64,000 bases of DNA from Diphasiastrum complanatum (taxonomy: Eukaryota > Streptophyta > Lycopodiopsida > Lycopodiales > Lycopodiaceae). Of this stretch, positions 57,307 to 64,000 are shown piece by piece. The stretch covers positions 1 to 64,000 of the forward strand of contig MU832143.1 of the NCBI GenBank assembly GCA_029204225.1, in the 5' to 3' direction. The stretch's first letter is position 1; each line of letters starts with the position of its first letter. The position numbers and the translations under genes were made by a program. Under the pieces are notes generated by a model that made no database searches, was not told the DNA's origin, and worked only from the letters and a program-made list of their open reading frames with translations.

Positions 57307-57622
57307 GTAGTCTGATTTTCCAAGTACGATGAATTGAGGAGCTTTGAAGTCAACACATCTACAACTAAGGACATATTATTAAATTTCAAGTTTCAAACCT
57401 GTATTGCATGGGGACCACAAAGCATTAAATGTCTTCATAATAATGCTGTGAAACCTTTAATTGTGTATGGACACAAGATTTCAGGATTCATTGTCTAAGT
57501 TTTTGAACTTGGTCACTTAAGTGATTGCTTCACATATAGCACAATATAAAATTGTAAACTGTCCTTGGCTCCGATGGTAAACTATGTAGAATCTGATTGT
57601 TTTTACAAAACATTTACTTCAG

Positions 57623-57693
57623 CTTGCAGACTTTGGAAGTTGTCGAGGTGTATACTCTAAACAACCTTACACCGAGTATATTTCGACAAGATG
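57623..57693 (+). CDS. MOK: MOK-type kinase exon: DFG and TEY activation segment
   Basis: Acceptor TTTACTTCAG, donor GTAAGAG. Encodes [19 protein letters not shown] and ISTRW (last codon split). DFG and the dual-phosphorylation motif TEY are present. The next expected exon (YRAPE) is not found before the window ends. Confidence 0.93.
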
Positions 57694-58139
57694 GTAAGAG
57701 TGTGCTTTTTTGAATGGTATTGTATCAATAAAAGTTGTTTCTTTCCTTTCAACTATACACATACATGCGGAGATAGGTGTAGCAGATTTAGCTGAATGTC
57801 CAAGTAACAACTATGGAGATTAATGAAGCCTGGTGTTTTCTGCAAGGACTACATGACATAGTTGCAATCTTGTGAAAGTAGTATGTTTCAAGAATCTCAA
57901 CTTCCAAAAGAAAATTGTCTCAATTTACAGAAAAAATATCGCAAAATGAATGTTGCTGGTTTCACTTCCCATTTGCTTGAAATCTTATCTTCATGGGGAA
58001 GACACTTGGAGAAAAATTGTTCTCTTTTTTTTGATACATAATGCATTGCGGAAAAGAGGATATGACATAATTCCTGTTGAGGTATACTTTGAAAACATTT
58101 ATCAATGTTGTCAATTGAATTCTGGACAAATAATTACTG
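57694..58139 (+). other. Start of the next kinase intron
   Basis: Non-coding AT-rich sequence between the TEY exon and the 5' end of a LINE. Confidence 0.6.
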
Positions 58140-58516
58140 TCTGTCTGTCTGTCTCTCTCTCTCCCTGCTATGGAGGGTGCCCTCCCTCTCTATCGCAGCT
58201 ATGGTGGCGCCCTCCTATCCCTCGCTGCATCTCCGTCTCTGACCATCGCCCTGCTGCCTGTCCATTGCTCCCTCATTGCCTGACCCTTGCTCCCTTGCTC
58301 CCTTGCTGACCATCGCTCCTCGCTGCCTGCTGACCATCGCTCCTCGCTGCCTGACCATCGTTCCCTGTCCTGTCCCTCGCTGACCCTGTCCCTCCATCGC
58401 TGGTCCTGTCCCTCGTGCTTGTCCCTCCTCACTGATCCTCGCTACCTGTTCCTTGCTGCCCTGGCTGACCACCTGCCCCTGTCCCTTTTTCCTCACTGAT
58501 CCGGTCCCTGTCCCTC

Positions 58517-59660
58517 GTGGCTGACCACCACCCCGGTCCCTTGTCCATCGCTGTCCCTCTCTCCTGTCCCTCCATCACTGTCCCTCCCTCTCTCTTCTGG
58601 CCCATCATTGTACCTTCCTTCCTAATCATTATGGCTGATTGGCAATCAGTGAATTGGAAGGGGAAAAAGAAAACCCCTCCCCCTTCTTCTTTTGTTTTCT
58701 CAGCCATCCGTACTACGGCTCCAAATCCTTTTACCTTGTCCCCTCCCTCTCCTGCTGCCACCTTAGGCTTTGCTGTTGCCACCTCACCCTCTCCCCTCGC
58801 TGTTGCTGCCACCTCAGACCTCAATGCCACCTCACATCTGCTGCCCAACGAGATGGCTACTGCTGACATGGCACCCCCCTCCACCTCATCCCTCTTCTCT
58901 GCTTCTTCTCCCTCTTCTTTCACTTCTTCTTCTTCTTCCTCTCTCACTACTGCTCTCCCCTCCCTTTCACCCTCCTTCCGCATCGTCTTTACACCAACTC
59001 ACAGCTCCTCCATCTACCGTACCCATTTCCTACACTCCCTCCAAAACAGTTGAAACTCTTTTCCTCTTGGGAAGCCGACCAAATGAGAACAGAGTTCCAG
59101 CTTTTGAAGCAAGAGCTCTCACAGCTGAAAGAAGTAGTGGTCTCCTTAGTAAAAGAAAAGAACTTGTTGCAGTCCAAAGTCACCTCATTGGAGCAGCAGC
59201 CTCGGAATTGACCACCACCATGATACGGGAACTTGAGAGTAGAATTGAGCAGCATAAAAATTCATGGGCAGCGGTCTTGAAGGAAGGCTCCAAACCTAGT
59301 GCCCCCATTTCCTTGGTCAGCAAAAACCCCACAACATCAAGGTTCGCGGGATACCCGACACTCAAGACGCCATTGCCGAAGCTACGAGTTTTCTCGAATC
59401 CAGTCTAGGACATGTGACAGATGGGCTGGATACAGCTTGGAGGACCACCAGAGATGCAGCCACACTGATCATTCGCTTCACATCCCTAGAACGCCGCAGA
59501 GAGGCTTTACGCTGCCCAATCACGTGGTACTACCATATATATGGATGACGATCTTACCTACATCCAGGTTGAGGAGAGGCGTAAAGCCCTCCAGGTAGCT
59601 CGAGAGACTGGTAGACGGGTTATATATCGAAATGATCAGATACGGTTTGTGCTGGCACCC
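58517..59660 (+). pseudogene. LINE ORF1 (coiled coil plus nucleic-acid-binding domain)
   Basis: A Pro/Ser/Ala-rich N-terminal region (58517-59053) shifts frame into a coiled coil (FQLLKQELSQLKEVVVSLV, then LLQSKVTSLEQQ). IRELESRIEQHKNSWAAVLK follows, then an RRM-like block (VRGIPDTQDAIAEATSFL, then ATLIIRFTSLERRREAL) and a C-terminal segment YIQVEERRKALQVARETGRR. The parallel copy at 62523-62945 supports the domain order. Several frameshifts. Confidence 0.7.
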
Positions 59661-60881
59661 CTAGCAGTTCCCAGAGCTAGGAATTCTGGGCCCCCGGGTC
59701 TTCAGATTGGGGTATGGAATTGTGATGGCATCCACTCATCCTCTACAGCAGGTGATCTGATTGACTTTATCACTGGACGAGACCTATTGTTCTTCATGGA
59801 GACTTGCGAGAGCCAGGTGCGCGGTTTACCCACCTTCTCGGGATACAGATGGGAATTAGTATACAGATCTGAGACTAGATCAGCCAGTGGCCGTGGTTCC
59901 GGATGTCTCTACAAACTTCATTAGATATTTGAGTTCGTCAGGCATGATGAGCACACACGATATATTTGGCTCCATATCACAGAACGAGTGATTTGTTTGG
60001 ACATGGACATCTTCGTTGCTGCCTGCTATTTTCCTCCAGAGTCCTCGTCCTTTGTTGAGGGAGTTAGCTCACCTTATTTGGATCTTTCAGTGGATATCAT
60101 CAGATTTGCAGAGCGGGGGCATATTTTCCTCACGGGGGATTTTAATGCCCGGACAGCCTCACGACAGATAGAGTTCCATGATGCTACAGATCAGATGCGA
60201 GTCCATGCCTTTGATAGTGATAGCTTGGGGATCACCAAGATTTTTGCAGATGGACCGGGACCTATTACATCATATGGCGAGTACCTGTTACAGTTTGGTG
60301 AGGCACATGAGTTAGCCAGTTATAATGGCCTACCTCACTGGCCTAATTCTGGCAGCTATACTTGTCACCCTCACAGTGGCAGTCACAGTGTGGTTGATTA
60401 CCTCATGGGGTCACCGTCATCCATTCCTCTTATTCACAGCTTCCATATCTCCCCTACCACCCTTTTTGATCATTCGTTCCTATCCTTCGCCATTGGCCAC
60501 CTTCCACCACCACAGCCTCAACACCAATCCATACTTCCCCGTGCACCCAAATACACCTTTCACCCCCTCTCTATCCCTTCTAAACCTCATAAGCACAAAC
60601 TAGTCCATCCACGATCATCCCAACCTTTCCACCCACTGTGGTATGATGCGGAGTGTCGATCCCTACACCACTCTGTCACACATGCTCGTTTCCACGCCCG
60701 CCATCTCCTCCGCTCTTCACGGCAAATGTACAACCGCACACTCCGTCCCAAAAAATGTCCCTATGATGACTCTAAAGGAAACTGTCTTGTGAACCTCCTT
60801 CTCAGTTCCTCCTCAGGTGCCTTTTGGCGTGGGTTTTTCCCTCGCATCCCCTCTTCTGGACGACTTACATATCTGGACTGA
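59541..60881 (+). pseudogene. LINE AP-like endonuclease
   Basis: The frame 59541-59924 joins the end of ORF1 to the endonuclease start without a stop: LQIGVWNCDGIHSSSTAGDL, FFMETCESQVRGLPTFSG and GSGCLYKLH. After a stop at 59922 the domain continues at 59988: VAACYFPPESSS, IFLTGDFNARTASRQIEF, HSVVDYLMGSP, and a final FDHSFLSFAI block, so all major APE-endonuclease motifs exist. A linker rich in His/Pro/Ser leads towards RT. At least one stop interrupts it. Confidence 0.82.
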
Positions 60882-61050
60882 CTATGCTACCCAACTTTAC
60901 ACTATACCCACTGATATGCCCATCTCCATCTCTCCTCGACCTTCAGACTTCACCTTTTTCACCCTGGCTTGGTTCGGGCAGCAGTCAAAAAGCTAAAAAC
61001 CCACGGCACCAGGGACATTGAAGACCTTGAATCTGAGCTACTAATTCACG

Positions 61051-61068
61051 CCCCCCCCCCCCCCCCCT
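61051..61068 (+). repeat. Poly-C run in the LINE
   Basis: About 17-18 consecutive C within the linker before RT. It disrupts the frame and is error-prone for polymerases. Confidence 0.85.
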
Positions 61069-61149
61069 CGATACCCTTGCCCCTACATTATCCACTCTCC
61101 TTAACCATGCTGTTGTTGAGGGCTTCCCATCCTCTTGGTGCACCAACAT

Positions 61150-62280
61150 ACATCCTATCCACAAAACGGTGACCCCATGGTACCTGGTAATTACCGCCTT
61201 ATTATGATTGGGCACGTTCTCGCGAAGTTATATGGCACCATCCTCCAGTCTGCAGTTAACTCAGAGGCAGAGTTCAGGAGATTACATGCTTTGGGTCAAG
61301 CAGGGTTCTGCGCTCATTATTCCACTACAAATCATATATTCACACTTCGAGCCCTTATTGAGGAAGCTAGACATAGGAGAGAAAAGGTTTATTGTTGTTT
61401 TGTGGACTTCAGGAAAGCCTTTGATTTTGTTCCACGCCCATTACTTATCCACAGACTCCGTGACCTAGGGTTCTCTACAAATATTATTCTAGCCGTCATG
61501 GCTCTCTATGAGAGGGTCTTGGGGTGCTTTCGTCATGGTAGTGGCATCTCTTAGCAGATCTGGAGTACTATTGGGGTTAAGCAGGGATGCTCTCTCTCAC
61601 CAGTTCTCTTTGGATTATATATTGACGAGCTAGAGTAGGTCATTTCTCAGTGTGATGGGTATGGTTGCCGGCTTGGGGACATTCTGATTGCCATCCTTCT
61701 CTATGCGGATGATGTGGTATTAGTATCCCGTACCAGAGAGGGATTACAGAGACAGTTGGATTGTTTACACACCTTCTGTACCCAGTGGGGTTTAGGGGTG
61801 AACCTCTCAAAGACCAAAGTTACGGTCTTCAATACTTCTCGGGCCTTCATGCAGCGCCAAGAGCTTACCCTTGATGGACAGTCCTTGGAGATGGTCTCTT
61901 CCTACACTTGCCTGGGTGTGCTCTTCTCTGGTCCTACCTTCAGTATGAGACAGGCAGCTACTTCTAGACTTGGGAAAGGTCACTCTTCCCTAGTCCAGCT
62001 GGAGAGACTCTGCTTCCGTAAGTCTATTCGGGATGCCCCGAGTAAGTGCAGACTATTTGGCACATCATCACCCCTCTGGCCTTGTATGCAACAGAGATAT
62101 GGTGTACATGCCTATCATCTTCACACTGGTCCAGCATTTCACGCTTACAGACCACCATGTTAGCTTGCATGATCCGAGCGAAGCCCTCGGTTCCACATGA
62201 GATCATCCTTGCGGAGTTTGCCACCCCTCCTATTCAGCTTGAGGCAGCCTTCCAGCTTATCACATACATCTAGAGAGTTC
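61150..62280 (+). pseudogene. LINE reverse transcriptase
   Basis: NYRLIMIGHVLAKLYGTIL, GQAGFCAHYSTTNHIFTLRA, VDFRKAFDFVPRPLL (first Asp), GVKQGCSLSPVLFGLYIDEL, LLYADDVVLVSRT (catalytic pair), and GLGVNLSKTKVTVF follow in order. Stops at 61552-61554 and 61636-61638 and a frameshift near 62000 disable it. No RNase H is seen. Confidence 0.87.
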
Positions 62281-62400
62281 AGGCACTTCCTGATACAGAG
62301 CAGCGATATACATAGCTTGCACTTATGTCCTCTCATCACCTTCAGACTTAGGGATACTGGCTATCATGGTTCTCTTAGGCATCGCACTTCCTCATAGAAG

Positions 62401-63145
62401 CATTTGGTTCTGGTCCTCCGGGGCAAAGTTGGCATTCTTGAGGTTGATGTTACTTACCTCAAGAATGAATTGGAATCAGATGAAGAGGAAGAAGAAGGAA
62501 GCGGCAATGTGATTCATAAGATGTGGCAAAGCAGCTTCAAGAGCGGGTTCGCTCACTGGAGCAGCAATTTCAGCAATCGAAGAGTTCTTGGGCCGCCGTG
62601 CTCAAGGGATCTAAGCAGGTTATTTCTGAATCTATTCAAGAACATCAAAAAAGAGATTTCAATGCCCTCAATGTTAGGGTTAGGGGAGATTCTTTTGCGG
62701 GTAAGGACCTCGTGGCTGAGGCAAATGCTTTCATTCATTCCACCTTTGGTCTCAAAGAGGATGTCATATCTGCTGCTTGGGTGGGTAAGCTCCAATCCAC
62801 CACAATGTTTCTGCGTTTCAAGGATGCGTTGCTTCGCCAAAAGGTTCTACGTAAAAGAGGTTGCCTGAAGGGGTCTACTATTTTTATGGATGAAGTCTTG
62901 ACGCCCATTCAATGGACTGAGAGAGAAAATTATCGCAGATGCTAAGGCCAACGGTTTCCGGCTTTGAGCTACGGTCATTTACTTCCTCTCCTACGTGAGA
63001 GATGAGCTTTTTTTACAGAGTGATTTACATTTTAGTTTAGTTTTCTGTTGACGGCATTGTCCCGTCCGAGTTCCATTTACTTTGTTGCACTCCTTTTCGT
63101 CTTATACGCCTTTTGGCATGGAAAAGACATTAATAAAGCTTTCTT
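62401..63145 (+). mobile_element. LINE-derived fragment: ORF1 joined directly to 3' tail
   Basis: An acidic segment (ESDEEEEEGSGN), a coiled coil (LQERVRSLEQQFQQSKSSW) and an RRM-like block (LNVRVRGDSFAGKDLVAEAN, then TTMFLRFKDALLRQKVL) end at LTPIQWTERENYRR, the equivalent of the ORF1 end. It then runs straight into a 3' UTR (63000-63140) whose last 40 bp match the LINE tail at 41263-41313. Endonuclease and RT are absent, so this is an internally deleted, ORF1-only derivative. The 140-codon frame 62523-62945 is open. Confidence 0.7.
62523..62945 (+). CDS. LINE ORF1-like protein, open frame
   Basis: 140 codons: coiled coil, RRM-like core and C-terminal domain of a LINE ORF1 protein (RNA chaperone role in the family). 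The true start is probably upstream in a shifted frame. It is uninterrupted here, unlike the ORF1 at 58517. Confidence 0.6.
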   Translation: MAKQLQERVRSLEQQFQQSKSSWAAVLKGSKQVISESIQEHQKRDFNALNVRVRGDSFAGKDLVAEANAFIHSTFGLKEDVISAAWVGKLQSTTMFLRFKDALLRQKVLRKRGCLKGSTIFMDEVLTPIQWTERENYRRC

Positions 63146-64000
63146 TCTTCTTTCTTCTCAAGATGTTAACTTTCTTTCTTTCTTTCTCCACGGTTCCATC
63201 TCGATCTCCACGGTTCCATCTCCATCTCCACGCAGCCATCTTCATCTCCTCGTTGCTTCCATCTCCATGCAACTCTCACTTCTTTCTAGCTTTCTATGTG
63301 GCTAGATCTACCTTTTATGTGCATGACACTTTCTTGCATCAGTTTTAGCTACTCTAAGCTTGTTTCTCAAGATTTCATCGGTGCTATCACACCACTCCTG
63401 AGAACATCTTCTCGTTGAATGAGTACACTTCTAAGCAATTTGCTGCTTTTCTTTCACAACTCAATGAACGTCGTGCGGATTTGCTTACTAAGACTGCCAT
63501 GATTGACGCTCAACAGACTGAAATTGCTTCTCTTCGTGCTGCACTTAGTGCTTTGCAAAGGGACATCATCACTAATATCTCCTGTGCTGTTGAGGGTACT
63601 AAGGCATCCAGGAGTAAGCTTCCCCTACTTGAGCGCCAAATACATGACACTGTTGAGTGCACTGCCCGGATTCCCGTTCTTGAACAGTGGCTTCATGAGA
63701 TGGTGGAACATGTACAGAAGGTACCTACTCTCGAGCAAGAAGAGACCAAATCATGGGCTTATATCCTAAGATCATCTATCACCTCTTCGTCTTCTGTAGC
63801 ACCCTCCTTAGACACCACGGTACAAGGCGTCTTGGCAGTACAACAATGCCGAGATGACAAAAAGCTCAACTTAAGATTCTGGGGTCTTCCTACTGAGGAC
63901 ACATCACTGGACCAGGTAACCTCTTTGTTTACTCACGTATGGGGCTCTCAGTTCTAGGTATCCAATATGCTTGTTGGCGCCTCCAACATGATTTGAAGGT
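63146..64000 (+). mobile_element. LINE 5' end and ORF1 (continues past window)
   Basis: It starts directly after the previous LINE tail with a TTTC-rich and CACGGTTCCATCTC-repeated 5' leader. ORF1-like coding at 63415-63957 has long coiled-coil heptads (NERRADLLTKTAMIDAQQTE, ALQRDIITNISCAVEGT, PVLEQWLHEMVEHVQ), the linker ETKSWAYILRSS, and the start of the RRM-like part (KKLNLRFWGLPTEDTSLDQV). A stop is at 63955. Confidence 0.7.
63415..63957 (+). CDS. LINE ORF1-like coiled-coil protein, partial
   Basis: 180 codons in one frame; the first codon is a non-ATG start (TTGAATGAG), so Met-63418 region or an upstream ATG is more likely. Coiled coil followed by the beginning of an RRM-like domain. 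It ends at TAG where the family's domain should continue, so it is truncated by a stop or shift. Confidence 0.6.
   Translation: MNEYTSKQFAAFLSQLNERRADLLTKTAMIDAQQTEIASLRAALSALQRDIITNISCAVEGTKASRSKLPLLERQIHDTVECTARIPVLEQWLHEMVEHVQKVPTLEQEETKSWAYILRSSITSSSSVAPSLDTTVQGVLAVQQCRDDKKLNLRFWGLPTEDTSLDQVTSLFTHVWGSQF

Larger units (their letters stand above)
40140..57693 (+). other. MOK: LF4/MOK-type protein kinase gene (5 exons visible, 3' end outside window)
   Basis: Five exons joined by GT-AG introns give 163 uninterrupted codons of a Ser/Thr kinase. They match the RCK (MAK/ICK/MOK) family, closest to MOK and to Chlamydomonas LF4. In order: Gly-rich loop GEGTFSEV, VAIK lysine, alpha-C LREIQ glutamate, MDMNIYEIIRGRR hinge region, HRDIKPEN catalytic loop, DFG, and the TEY activation motif in [10 protein letters not shown]. 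Everything needed for catalysis up to that point is present. LF4/MOK kinases act at cilia and flagella to limit length. Introns 2-4 are short (745, 487, 316 bp), but intron 1 is 15,516 bp and filled with LINE, chromovirus and Copia copies. The exons carry no stops, so the gene appears functional. The C-lobe exons are not found before 64000, and the start codon is not in the first visible exon. Confidence 0.88.
58140..62400 (+). mobile_element. LINE, nearly full-length but broken
   Basis: Plus strand. A C/T-rich 5' end with degenerate CCCTCGCTGACC-type repeats (58140-58620), then ORF1, endonuclease and RT. The 3' zinc-binding part and 3' tail are missing: similarity fades near 62400, where another LINE fragment begins. 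It lies in the intron after the kinase TEY exon. Confidence 0.8.

Noticed and set aside
58199-58983. Long minus-strand Glu/Arg/Gly-rich frames
   Set aside because: They are antisense to the C/T-rich 5' end and ORF1 of a LINE; the composition explains the open frame.

Overview
This window is transposon-rich, AT-rich nuclear DNA from a land plant. It holds plant-type Copia and chromovirus (Ty3/Gypsy) LTR retrotransposons, LINEs, GT-AG introns and long dinucleotide microsatellites. The only host gene I can name is an LF4/MOK-type protein kinase. In algae and animals this family controls cilium or flagellum length. That, with the nested repeats and very long introns, suggests a plant with swimming sperm (fern, lycophyte, bryophyte, cycad or Ginkgo). 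A fern is my guess; no species is claimed.

Layout. 1-1855: end of a plus-strand LTR element with an unrecognised coding remnant and a 3' LTR. 1960-9585: decayed Copia LTRs, gag and integrase pieces in both orientations. 9585-24640: a nest on at least three levels. A minus-strand Copia element (D) has its 5' LTR split by plus-strand element A, and A's 3' LTR is split by a very young minus-strand element B. B has a matching 5-bp target duplication, LTRs that look identical, and one 1046-codon Gag-like ORF with no pol. 24640-27434: related element C. 27435-34600: mostly unassigned DNA with small tandem repeats and a Copia gag relic. 34634-35185: two exons that join in frame into an unknown protein. 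35240-39440: more Copia and Gypsy relics, then a large (GA)n and (TC)n pair.

40140-57693: five exons of the LF4/MOK kinase with every catalytic motif of the N-lobe, catalytic loop and activation segment. Its first visible intron is about 15.5 kb and is packed with LINE fragments, a rearranged chromovirus and a Copia element that lost its integrase. The kinase continues past the window: after 57693 the next intron holds at least three LINE copies (58140-64000).

The most novel signal is a group of related LTR elements (A, B, C, with E as an LTR-level relative). Their LTRs start TGTGA and end TTCACA, and contain or adjoin the palindrome CACACGTGTG. A, B and C share a pol-less accessory coding region that I cannot assign to a known family. 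The other elements are mostly defective, and three separate Copia copies have lost integrase or protease plus integrase by internal deletion.
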